Positions 24,368 to 31,837 of a stretch of DNA of 32,256 bases are shown here, in pieces; positions within the stretch are counted from its first letter, which is position 1; each line of letters starts with the position of its first letter. The stretch spans positions 1 to 32,256 of the forward strand of contig CAZHPW010000012.1 of NCBI GenBank assembly GCA_964534515.1, given 5' to 3'. The notes beneath the pieces were generated by a model, which was given only the letters and a program-made list of their open reading frames with translations, was not told the DNA's origin and made no database searches. The translations under genes were made by a program, and so were the position numbers. The stretch is from UBA6115 sp964534515 (GTDB taxonomy: Bacteria; Bacillota; Clostridia; Christensenellales; Aristaeellaceae).

Positions 24368-24607
24368 ATGAATGAGTACATTGCCACCTTTTACACCCAC
24401 CACGCGGCGCTGGTCAGCCAGAGGACGCTTAACAACAAGGGCTACAAGGCCAGGATGATGCCGGTGCCCCGCGCGCTGAGCTCCTCCTGCGGTACCTGCG
24501 TGCGCTATGAGGCGGAGGAATATCTCCGGGAACTGCTGCACGCGGATTTTGAGCAGATTGTCCTCATCAAGGCGGATGGGTATCAGGTGCTGGTGGAGCA
24601 GGAGTAA
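24368..24607 (+). CDS. DUF3343 protein, putative Se/S carrier
   Basis: A 79-residue protein of the DUF3343 family, small proteins that cluster with SelD, YedE and YedF genes and are thought to carry sulfur or selenium. The typical parts are visible: YIATFYTHHAALVSQRTL at the start, PVPRALSSSCGTCVRYEA with C41 and C44, and a short hydrophobic end. Function has not been shown biochemically to my knowledge. It has its own promoter directly behind the terminator of the YedE-TusA unit and, oddly, no ribosome binding site. Confidence 0.88.
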   Translation: MNEYIATFYTHHAALVSQRTLNNKGYKARMMPVPRALSSSCGTCVRYEAEEYLRELLHADFEQIVLIKADGYQVLVEQE

Positions 24608-24856
24608 AGATTGCTAAACGATATTTCTTTATGCGTTTAATCAGGCTCATGGTTTTTCTACATTTACGATATAACCAGAGCCTACTGATTCTGAATATGA
24701 CTTGTTTTCTACAAGATCCCGCTTTTAATCACCAAGTCTGAAATGATTTGATGATTCATTTGAATGTTTAAATTTACAATTAAGGAAAAGCATACCAACC
24801 TGTGACTATGTCAATGATTACAAATGCGCATTGTGAAGTTGAAGGAATCCTGACAA

Positions 24857-25123
24857 TTACTTTTTCTGAGCGAGTTGTTCCAAGGTATACTGATTCCGGC
24901 AGCTTTGGCACATGTAATGATATTGGAGTAATTTTACCGGGGCATTGGGGACGGAAACCTCTTGGGCTGTTGATTTGGATGCGGCCTCAATTTTTGCTTC
25001 ATCGGGTTTATACCTGACCAGTTTGCCACGGCATGACGGACAGATTTTCCGCCCGAAAAGATACCAACGCAGTTCTTTGAGCACAACCTCATATTGGAAA
25101 CTTTTCTGCTTAATAACTTTCAT
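24857..25123 (-). CDS. Small zinc-ribbon protein of unknown function
   Basis: An 88-residue protein with C28-P-S-C31 and C72-Q-S-C75, a split zinc ribbon separated by about 40 residues (partly a low-complexity, Ala/Ser/Lys-rich linker). The first 25 residues are basic and aromatic (LKELRWYLFGRK). GGGAGG lies six bases before the ATG, which supports a real gene despite the AT-rich, gene-poor surroundings. No specific family is recognised, and no partner gene adjoins it. Confidence 0.7.
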   Translation of the reverse strand: MKVIKQKSFQYEVVLKELRWYLFGRKICPSCRGKLVRYKPDEAKIEAASKSTAQEVSVPNAPVKLLQYHYMCQSCRNQYTLEQLAQKK

Positions 25124-25687
25124 GGAGCCTCCCGTATGTTAATTGGATAAAATGAAGTGTCCATTCATCTGTTTGTTAAATCCAGAATAATAGGTTTACA
25201 TCCGTTGAATGGCCTTTTTCCTGAGCATTAACTCCTCTATCGCGGAAGCAGCAGAGATGTTGTTTCGCGCGTTCAACCCCATTGTCTTCATCCAGGCAGT
25301 TAATCATAAAACGACCTTTTTAATTATACCATTTATCCGGTAGGACCTGAACATACCGCATTGAACAGCAATGCGTAAAAACAGAACAAAGGCTTATGAA
25401 AAAGCGCAGAAAACCAAGCTGCTCCCCAATCACCTTGACGCTTTTTCTGCATATCGATTTTATTGTTTGTATGCTGTCAGCACCAAAGACACCACGAGGA
25501 AGCCTGGTTTACGGAGCGGATGCGGTTCTGGTCTGAAAACTATTTTGAGGCCTTAGCGGCGGGCAGGATTTTTTCGGTATAGAACATCAAAGACTAATAA
25601 AAGAAAAGCTTAGTTGAGAATGAACTTCATAAATTGGAAAGGAAATCAATCGTTTGTTTCAAGAAGCCTGCAAGCGCCTGAAACTCA
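25124..25687. other. AT-rich stretch without convincing genes
   Basis: This 564-bp stretch is clearly richer in A and T than its neighbours. Two short frames were considered: 25176-25307 on the minus strand (43 codons, weak AAAGG site) and 25396-25536 on the plus strand (46 codons, lysine-rich start and hydrophobic core). Neither has recognisable homology. A plus-strand frame ending near 25581 (ending MRFWSENYFEALAAGRIFSV) looks protein-like and may be a gene remnant. No IS ends, tRNA or terminator were found. Confidence 0.4.
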
Positions 25688-26647
25688 CTATAACCCGGCA
25701 TCAGGTGGCAACTCAATATGGTCCGCTGCCTCAAGTTGACGGAAGATCCAGCCGTTTTCCAGGTAGTCTTGCAAACCCCGAATCAATTGTGAACGTTGCT
25801 GCGGGTCACGGGCATACAGGATGACTTCCAGGTGCTCTACCAGATAGCGGTAAAACCAATCATAGCAATAATAGCAAAGCCTCTCTATCCTCAGCTGATA
25901 CGAAAGACCTTCCTTCATGAGGATACCGTCAATTTCCTTCAGCGCTTGCGGATTCCAGATGTTAATCCAGGCGTCGCGCTCAGGGGGCGCAATCATGGCG
26001 CTGTCCCAGTCGACCAAAAAGGGCTCCTCCCCCATCAGAATGCAGTTTCCTCCGGCGTCACCATGGGTGAGGAAGAATCCATCCAATTTCGCCCGGCAAA
26101 TTGCGGAAAAAGCCCTCAACCGCTCCGCTGCATGGGAAAGCAAATCGGCCTTTGCTTCCAATGCTGACAAGGCCTCCCGGGGAAGGCTGTCCTGTTCCCG
26201 CAGATGCTTGTATCGAACAAGCACAGAGGCCAGAAAATCTTCCCCCGGCAGTTTTAGCCCCGCTGTGCCCAGGCGGTAAACCCGGGCCAGTTGCCCGTAC
26301 TGCTGTATCACACTGGCGTGCTCCAGGTGCTCCCCCTCCAGGTAATCAAACACGGCCAGCACCGTTCCCTGATGCGGCACGGACAGCCGTCCGTCCATCG
26401 TGAAGCGTAGCTCAGGTATGAAATCAACGCCATGATCCATCAGGTAGCGCACAGCCTCCAATCCATCGCGAAAGCCTTGCTGATGCTGCGGCCAGGGGTC
26501 TGCCTTGATAAACCTCGTTCCCTCATCCGTAACCGCCTTCCAGGTCAGCCCATAAAAGCCGCGGTTGGCAGGTCGGATATCCCGGACATCCAAGCCATAT
26601 TCATCCCGCAGACAGCCGATAAGCGCGGTCTCATCCAATGTCTTCAA
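25688..26647 (-). CDS. Phosphotransferase of the APH/choline kinase family
   Basis: A kinase-like protein of about 320 residues. The catalytic motif is FFLTHGDAGGNCILM (H-G-D with downstream N), followed by the metal-binding VDWDSAMIAPPERD; the N-terminal lobe has RPANRGFYGLTWKA and TRFIKADPW. These mark the aminoglycoside phosphotransferase (APH) superfamily; the substrate may be an antibiotic, a sugar or a spore or wall component and cannot be decided. I favour the TTG at 26647, which has AGAGGAGG eight bases upstream and gives a family-like start. An ATG at 26731 would add 28 residues, but it directly abuts the guaA terminator and has no ribosome binding site. Confidence 0.75.
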   Translation of the reverse strand: MKTLDETALIGCLRDEYGLDVRDIRPANRGFYGLTWKAVTDEGTRFIKADPWPQHQQGFRDGLEAVRYLMDHGVDFIPELRFTMDGRLSVPHQGTVLAVFDYLEGEHLEHASVIQQYGQLARVYRLGTAGLKLPGEDFLASVLVRYKHLREQDSLPREALSALEAKADLLSHAAERLRAFSAICRAKLDGFFLTHGDAGGNCILMGEEPFLVDWDSAMIAPPERDAWINIWNPQALKEIDGILMKEGLSYQLRIERLCYYCYDWFYRYLVEHLEVILYARDPQQRSQLIRGLQDYLENGWIFRQLEAADHIELPPDAGL

Positions 26648-26732
26648 ATCCAAATCCTCCTCTTCCGCTGCGCCTGATTCTCCGACTAATAAGCATCCAG
26701 TTTTGTCAGGCTCCGTTTGTTTTTGCTTCATT

Positions 26733-26762
26733 GATAACAAAAAAGGGAGAACGAACTCCCTT
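26733..26762 (-). terminator. Intrinsic terminator after guaA
   Basis: On the minus strand AAGGGAG-TTCGTT-CTCCCTT (26743-26762) is followed by TTTTG. It ends the purine-gene transcript immediately before the phosphotransferase gene. Confidence 0.8.
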
Positions 26763-26800
26763 CATTGTACCAATAATCTATGCAATTTAATCTATGATGC

Positions 26801-28339
26801 CTATTCCCACTCAATACTTGCCGGGGGCTTGGTGGTGATGTCCAGGAGGACGCGGTTGACGCCGGGGATTTCGTTGACGATGCGGCGGGAGATGTGGGCT
26901 AAGAGGTCATAGGGAATGCGGGCCCAGTCCGCTGTCATGAAGTCGTCCGTGGTGACGGCGCGGATGGCGATGGCGGTGTCGTAGCTGCGCTCATCCCCCA
27001 TGACGCCCACGGAGCGCAGGTCGGTATTGACGGTGAAGTACTGGCTGACCTGTTTGTTCAGACCGGCTTTGGCGAATTCCTCAAGCAGGATGGCGTCGCT
27101 TTCGCGGGTCAAATCCACCTTTTTGCGGGTGAGCTCGCCCAGGGTGCGGATGGCCAGGCCGGGGCCGGGGAAGGGCTGGCGGTCCGTCATTTCAGCGGGC
27201 AGGCCCAGGACACGGCCCAGCTCGCGGACCTCATCCTTAAACAGGAAGCGCAGCGGCTCAATCAGGCTGGTGAAGCCCAGCTCCTTGGGCAGGCCGCCCA
27301 CGTTGTGATGGGATTTGATGGTGACGGAGCCGGGCGCGGCGCCGGACTCAATGACATCCGGGTAGATGGTTCCCTGGGCAAAATGGTCCAGGGCGCCCAG
27401 TTTGTGCGCCTCCTCACGGAAGACGGAAATGAACTCCGCGCCGATGATTTTGCGCTTGTGCTCCGGATCGGTAACTCCCTTCAGTTTCTCATAAAAGCGG
27501 TCGGAGGAATCCAGCGCGCTCAGATGCACCGGGAAATAGGCGGAGAAGACCTCCTTGACCATTTCAGGCTCATTTTTGCGCATGAAACCATGGTCCACAA
27601 AGACGCAGTAGAGCCGCTCGCCGATGGCTTTGGAGATGAGCGCCGCGACTACCGCGCTGTCCACGCCGCCGGAGAGGGCCAGGAGCACCGTGCCCTTTTC
27701 GCCCACGACCTCGCGGATTTCGTTGATGGCGGTTTCGGCGAAGCTGCTCATCTGCCAATCTTCATTGCAGCCGCAAATGTTCAAAACATAGTTACGGATG
27801 ATGTCGCTGCCCAGCTGGGAATGGGTGACCTCCGGGTGGAACTGGACGCCATAGAAATTACGGGAGGCGTCCTCCATCGCGGCGATGGGACAGGTGTCCG
27901 TTTGCGCGGTGACGGTGAAGCCATGCGGCGCTTCAGTCACCTGATGGCCATGGCTCATCCAGCAATCAGACTCGGGCTTGAGCCCCTTAAACAAGCGGGC
28001 GGACACATCAAAGCGCACGCGGCTTAGGCCGTACTCGCGCTTCCTGGCCGGCTCCACCCGGCCGCCCAGGGCGGTTGACATCAACTGCATGCCGTAGCAC
28101 ACGCCCAGGACCGGGACGCCCAGGGTAAAGACGCCCATGTCGCAGACCGGGGCATCCTGCATATTCACATTGGACGGGCCGCCGGACAAAATGAGCCCGG
28201 CCGGGTTTAAGGCCTTGATTTGCTCAAGCGAGGCATTGTAAGGAAGCACCTGGGAGAAGACATGCGCCTGGCGGACACGCCTGGCGATGAGCTGGGTGAA
28301 CTGGCTGCCAAAATCCAAAATGACGATGGTCTTGTCCAT
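26801..28339 (-). CDS. guaA: GMP synthase (glutamine-hydrolysing)
   Basis: Converts XMP to GMP in the cytoplasm. The 512-residue protein has the class I glutamine amidotransferase domain first (ILDFGSQFTQLIARRVR; nucleophile Cys in LGVCYGMQLM; His and Glu in FHPEVTHS), then the ATP pyrophosphatase domain with the P-loop LALSGGVDSAVVAAL, and the C-terminal dimerisation domain ending NRVLLDITTKPPASIEWE. The ATG at 28339 has AGAGGAAAG upstream; the longer frame ahead of it is unsupported. It follows the cysteine hydrolase gene by 32 bases and ends in a terminator. Confidence 0.97.
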   Translation of the reverse strand: MDKTIVILDFGSQFTQLIARRVRQAHVFSQVLPYNASLEQIKALNPAGLILSGGPSNVNMQDAPVCDMGVFTLGVPVLGVCYGMQLMSTALGGRVEPARKREYGLSRVRFDVSARLFKGLKPESDCWMSHGHQVTEAPHGFTVTAQTDTCPIAAMEDASRNFYGVQFHPEVTHSQLGSDIIRNYVLNICGCNEDWQMSSFAETAINEIREVVGEKGTVLLALSGGVDSAVVAALISKAIGERLYCVFVDHGFMRKNEPEMVKEVFSAYFPVHLSALDSSDRFYEKLKGVTDPEHKRKIIGAEFISVFREEAHKLGALDHFAQGTIYPDVIESGAAPGSVTIKSHHNVGGLPKELGFTSLIEPLRFLFKDEVRELGRVLGLPAEMTDRQPFPGPGLAIRTLGELTRKKVDLTRESDAILLEEFAKAGLNKQVSQYFTVNTDLRSVGVMGDERSYDTAIAIRAVTTDDFMTADWARIPYDLLAHISRRIVNEIPGVNRVLLDITTKPPASIEWE

Positions 28340-28371
28340 GGGCTTTCCTCTCTGTGCAAAGCACAATCAAC

Positions 28372-28899
28372 TTAGGATTCGTTGTCGATAATCACCTGGC
28401 AGGGCTTAAGCGCCAGGAGCGCGGTCTTGTGCCCCTGCGGCGTCGCGCCCGCGCAGCAGGCCGCGTCCACATGCACGGCGACTTCCGGCAAGGCGGCTTT
28501 TGTAATGAGGGCGTTTGAGATGACGCAGATGTCGGTGCACAGGCCGATGAGGGTGACCTTGTTAAGGGGCTCCTCTTTGTGCATGGACAGCAGTTTCTCC
28601 CCCATTTCAAAGGAGCCAAATGCAGGCTTGTCAATGGCGGGCTCCTTGCGCAGGGCTTCCAATTCCGGCGCGATCTGCCAGCCAGGGCTTCCGATTTCAC
28701 AGTGCGGGACAGGCAGGAAATGCCCCTCCTGGGTAAACAGATACTTGTCCGTGTGGCTGTCACGGGTAAACAGGACGGGGCCAATATGGTTCTTCACCTT
28801 GTTGACCACGGCGGGCAAAATGGCCTGCGCCTCGGGCGTGCCCAAGGCGCCGGTGATAAAATCATTTTGCATGTCAACCACGATGAGCAAGTGGCGCAT
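28372..28899 (-). CDS. Cysteine hydrolase, isochorismatase/nicotinamidase superfamily
   Basis: A 175-residue enzyme with the family triad visible: D9 in VVDMQNDF, the lysine in RKEPAIDKPAFGSF, and the nucleophilic cysteine in GLCTDICVISNAL. The family hydrolyses small amides such as nicotinamide or related compounds; it is not the larger PncA type, so the substrate is unknown. Its ATG shares one base with the stop codon of the phosphoribosyltransferase gene (TGATG), so the two are translationally coupled. The pairing with a phosphoribosyltransferase hints at nucleobase or nicotinamide salvage, an inference only. Confidence 0.88.
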   Translation of the reverse strand: MRHLLIVVDMQNDFITGALGTPEAQAILPAVVNKVKNHIGPVLFTRDSHTDKYLFTQEGHFLPVPHCEIGSPGWQIAPELEALRKEPAIDKPAFGSFEMGEKLLSMHKEEPLNKVTLIGLCTDICVISNALITKAALPEVAVHVDAACCAGATPQGHKTALLALKPCQVIIDNES

Positions 28900-29456
28900 C
28901 AGTCTTCCTTCTCCGTGCCGTCCGCGTTGAACAGGGGCAGATACTGCAGGTAGAGGATGTCCTTGCGGTGCTTGGCGGGACCTTCGGCCAGGATGGCCAT
29001 CTTGCCCACCAGGGTGCCGCCGGCCTCGGAGACCAGCTTTTCAACCGCCTTGAGGGACTCGCCGGTGGAGATGACGTCATCCACAATCAACACGCGCTTG
29101 CCGCGCATGTAGTCCACATCGTTCTGGTCGATGAAGAGCATCTGGCGGTTGACAGTGGTGATGGAGGTGACCTCAGTAGAAAAGACGTTGCGCATGTAGA
29201 GCTTGGGCGCTTTGCGCGCGATGAGGTAGCGGTTTTCACCGTTCTGGCGCGCCATTTCATAGACCAGGGGGATGCCCTTGGACTCGGCGGTGATGATGAT
29301 GTCATGCGGGGGCGCGATTTTAAGCAGGTCCCTGGCGCAGGCGATGGTCAGTTCCACATCGCCAAAGATGACGAAGGCGCCGATGTAAAGATCCTCATTG
29401 ACCTGGCAAAGCGGCAGGCTCCTTTTCAGGCCCGCGACTTCGATGTTGTACTCCAT
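28899..29456 (-). CDS. Phosphoribosyltransferase, adenine phosphoribosyltransferase-like
   Basis: A 185-residue type I phosphoribosyltransferase, transferring the ribose-5-phosphate of PRPP to a base. The PRPP loop is RVLIVDDVISTGESLKAVEKL, 21 residues containing the DD(x)TG core (VDDVISTG). The middle part IIITAESKGIPLVYEMARQ resembles the adenine/xanthine phosphoribosyltransferase class, and VELTIACARDLLK occurs in the N-terminal part. Base specificity is not clear from the sequence. GGAGG precedes the ATG. It is coupled to the cysteine hydrolase and guaA downstream, which suggests a purine or pyridine salvage cluster. Confidence 0.86.
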   Translation of the reverse strand: MEYNIEVAGLKRSLPLCQVNEDLYIGAFVIFGDVELTIACARDLLKIAPPHDIIITAESKGIPLVYEMARQNGENRYLIARKAPKLYMRNVFSTEVTSITTVNRQMLFIDQNDVDYMRGKRVLIVDDVISTGESLKAVEKLVSEAGGTLVGKMAILAEGPAKHRKDILYLQYLPLFNADGTEKED

Positions 29457-29539
29457 TTTGTTCCTCCAAACCGTTCAAAACAAACTAAGCTAAAAAAGTG
29501 CTTTTTACTGAATGATTGTATGGTTTATCAGCCTGATTG

Positions 29540-30532
29540 TCAATCTGTCGGCGCGGTAAAATGCGCGTTGACAATGGCTTTGAGCGTGTCCAAATCTTCC
29601 GTCTGGTTGATGAGGGCGCGGGTCTTGGCGGCCCCGGGGCTGCCCTTTAAGTACCAGGCAAAATGCTTGCGCATTTCAATCAGGGCCCGCTTTTCCCCCT
29701 TGAAAGCCACCATGTCCTCCAAGTGGGACAGCGCGGCTTGCAAGATGTCTTCCTGCGAAGGGGGCTGCTGTGCCTCCCCCGAGAAAGCATGCTTGATGCT
29801 GTTAAACAGCCAGGGGTTGCCCAGAGCGCCGCGGCCAACCGCGATACCGTCAGCGCCGGTGACGTCCAGGATGTCCTTGGCGTCCTGTGCTGTAAAAACA
29901 TCGCCATTGGCGAACACCGGGATATCAAGCGCCTGTTTGACCTTGGCAATCATGTCCCAATCCGCCTTGCCGGCGTACTGTTGCTGCCTGGTGCGGCCGT
30001 GGACAGTAATCGTATCAACGCCCTCATCCCGGCACATTTTGGCAAAGTCCAAAACATTGATGGAATCAGGCCCCCAACCCAGGCGCATCTTGGCGGAAAG
30101 GGTTTTTTTAACCGAGCGGCGCACGGAGGCGATGATTTTGCGGCTCAAGGGCAGGTCCTTCATCAGCGCGCTGCCGCCGCCTGAGCCAGTAACCTTAGGC
30201 GCGGGGCAGCCGAAATTGATGTCAATGCCAAAGTACTGGGGCAGGGCATCCAAAATGCCCGCCGCCTCGCCCATCATGGCCGGCTCCTTGCCAAAGACTT
30301 GGGCGATGAGGCCGGTTTCCTCAGGGTGGGAGGCCAGCAGCTGCTGATAGGCCAGGTTGCCCTTGGGCGACTGCAAAAGGCCCATGGCGCTGATCATCTC
30401 ACTGACCAGGACATCGGCCCCGTTTCTTTTGCACAGCAAGCGAAAAGGCCAGTCCGTGATGCCGGCCATGGGCGCCAGCATCAGGAGCGGCGTTTTTGTA
30501 GATTGATTATTCAGGGAGGTAAGCCCTTTCAT
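29540..30532 (-). CDS. dusB: tRNA-dihydrouridine synthase, DusB type
   Basis: A flavoprotein of about 330 residues that reduces uridines in the tRNA D loop. Features are MLAPMAGITDWPFRLLCK (FMN/phosphate region), INFGCPAPKVTGSGGGSAL with the catalytic cysteine, TVHGRTRQQQYAGKADWD, and VFANGDVFTAQDA, GADGIAVGRGALGNPWLF near the phosphate site. The start is uncertain: the ATG at 30532 has no clear ribosome binding site and overlaps the upstream gene by 26 bases, and the true start may be slightly further in. It is probably read by coupling from the upstream gene. Confidence 0.93.
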   Translation of the reverse strand: MKGLTSLNNQSTKTPLLMLAPMAGITDWPFRLLCKRNGADVLVSEMISAMGLLQSPKGNLAYQQLLASHPEETGLIAQVFGKEPAMMGEAAGILDALPQYFGIDINFGCPAPKVTGSGGGSALMKDLPLSRKIIASVRRSVKKTLSAKMRLGWGPDSINVLDFAKMCRDEGVDTITVHGRTRQQQYAGKADWDMIAKVKQALDIPVFANGDVFTAQDAKDILDVTGADGIAVGRGALGNPWLFNSIKHAFSGEAQQPPSQEDILQAALSHLEDMVAFKGEKRALIEMRKHFAWYLKGSPGAAKTRALINQTEDLDTLKAIVNAHFTAPTD

Positions 30533-31037
30533 TGCGTAATTCACGGATGAGCCAACGGCCGTTTTCACGGATTAAGATAACGTCATAGCGCGCGGACGGC
30601 CAGCGGGGCGGGGACTGCTTGTCCTCCGGCATGACCTCGCGGTAGGAGGACTTGATGCGGCCGTCAATCGCCGGGATTTCTTCGGTGATGGTAGCCCTGG
30701 CGGTGTCCTCCCACGGCCAGGTCCACATCCACTCCATCCGAAGCCTGTGGTCAATGCCCGTGATGCTGTATGGCTCATAGGGGTTGCTGCCGTCCTTGAT
30801 GACGGCCAGGCGCTTGTCAAGCGGCAGGTAGGCGGAGGAAAAATACTTGGGCAACTCCTCCCCCACCTCGTTGTTCATGACGGAAACGGCGCGCTGCGCC
30901 ATGCCGTCCTTTAAGATGACAAAGATGTTGGACGCGTTCATCGCAAAGTAGAAGGCAATCGTCATCAAGCCCAAAATGGCGGTGATGAGGATAAGCCTTC
31001 CGGCGATGTACCAGATGAGGCGCCGCAGTTTTTTCAT
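30507..31037 (-). CDS. Membrane-anchored protein of unknown function
   Basis: A 176-residue protein with one N-terminal hydrophobic anchor (about 8-34) and an outside domain of about 140 residues rich in tryptophan and charged residues (RMEWMWTWPWEDTARATI, RYDVILIRENGRWLIREL), a pattern reminiscent of secreted NTF2-like or lipid-exposed domains, though no family is recognised. AAAGGA precedes the ATG. It lies 13 bases after pyrH and overlaps dusB by 26 bases, so it seems to be part of a pyrH-to-guaA transcript. Confidence 0.78.
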   Translation of the reverse strand: MKKLRRLIWYIAGRLILITAILGLMTIAFYFAMNASNIFVILKDGMAQRAVSVMNNEVGEELPKYFSSAYLPLDKRLAVIKDGSNPYEPYSITGIDHRLRMEWMWTWPWEDTARATITEEIPAIDGRIKSSYREVMPEDKQSPPRWPSARYDVILIRENGRWLIRELRNERAYLPE

Positions 31038-31049
31038 GCTAACTATCCT

Positions 31050-31757
31050 TTAGGGGTGCAGGGTGGTGCCCAGGTCCTCACCGTTTAGGACGCGCAGGAT
31101 GTTCTGCGGCGTATCCAGACCAAAGACCCGCACCTGGGGCAGGCCGTGCTCAGCGCACATGAGGAAGGCGGACATGTCCATCACCTTGAGGCCCTTGTCA
31201 ATCGCCTCGCGGTAGGTGATGTCCTTAATCAGGGTGGCGGTGAGGTCAAGGCGCGGGTCGGCGGTGTACACGCCATCCACGTTCTTGGCCAGCATGAGCG
31301 TCTGGGCATGCAGTTCCAGCGCGCGCAGCACCACGGCGGTGTCCGTGGTAAAGAAGGGATTGCCCAGGCCGCCGCCAAAGAGGGCGACGCCGTCCGTTTC
31401 CAGCGCTTCCACGGCCAGGTCACGGCGGTAGTTGGCGCAGATGTCCGGCACATGGAGGGCAGAGAACATCTGGGCTTTGATGCCAATCTGGGAGAGGGCA
31501 TCTTGCATGACCAGGCAGTTCATGAGCGTGCCCAGCATGCCCATGTGGTCGGCGCGCACGGCATCCATGCCGGCGGCAGCGCCATGGCGGCCGCGCCAGA
31601 GATTGCCCCCGCCGATGACAACGCCCACCTGGGTGCCTTTTTCAATGATGGACTTGATGATGCCCGCCACCTCGCCAATCTGGCTGTGGTCAAACAGCCA
31701 GCCGGACTCACCCAGGGCCTCGCCGGAAAGTTTGAGCATGATGCGCTTGTACTGCAT
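31050..31757 (-). CDS. pyrH: UMP kinase
   Basis: Phosphorylates UMP to UDP, a hexameric bacterial amino acid kinase-fold enzyme. The 235-residue protein has the typical start YKRIMLKLSGEALGE, GGGNLWRGRHGAAAGMDAVRADHMGMLGT (a 29-residue stretch containing the conserved UMP-binding motif), FGGGLGNPFFTTDTA and VMDMSAFLMCAEHGLPQVRVF. GGGGGAC lies just before the ATG. It follows tsf, with a hairpin and T-run between them; tsf-pyrH order is standard in Bacillota. The usual next genes frr and uppS are absent here, replaced by an unknown membrane protein and dusB. Confidence 0.97.
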   Translation of the reverse strand: MQYKRIMLKLSGEALGESGWLFDHSQIGEVAGIIKSIIEKGTQVGVVIGGGNLWRGRHGAAAGMDAVRADHMGMLGTLMNCLVMQDALSQIGIKAQMFSALHVPDICANYRRDLAVEALETDGVALFGGGLGNPFFTTDTAVVLRALELHAQTLMLAKNVDGVYTADPRLDLTATLIKDITYREAIDKGLKVMDMSAFLMCAEHGLPQVRVFGLDTPQNILRVLNGEDLGTTLHP

Positions 31758-31782
31758 GTTGTCCCCCTGATGATTATTTTAG

Positions 31783-31809
31783 AAAAAAGGGCTGCGCATG
31801 GCGCCGCCC
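31783..31809 (-). terminator. Terminator after tsf
   Basis: On the minus strand GGGC-G-GCGC-CAT-GCGC-A-GCCC (one G-A mismatch, 31789-31809) is followed by TTTTTT. It lies 28 bases after the tsf stop and may let some transcripts continue into pyrH. Confidence 0.75.
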
Positions 31810-31837
31810 TATGGGGTATTCATGTGAAGGGCGGTCA

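Noticed and set aside
25371..25556. Plus-strand frame of 61 codons
   Set aside because: No ribosome binding site at useful distance, no similarity to known proteins and a competing frame across it; listed only as part of the AT-rich patch.
28968..30347. Plus-strand open frame of 459 codons
   Set aside because: It spans the antisense of the phosphoribosyltransferase and dusB genes and their intergenic gap, with no recognisable domain.
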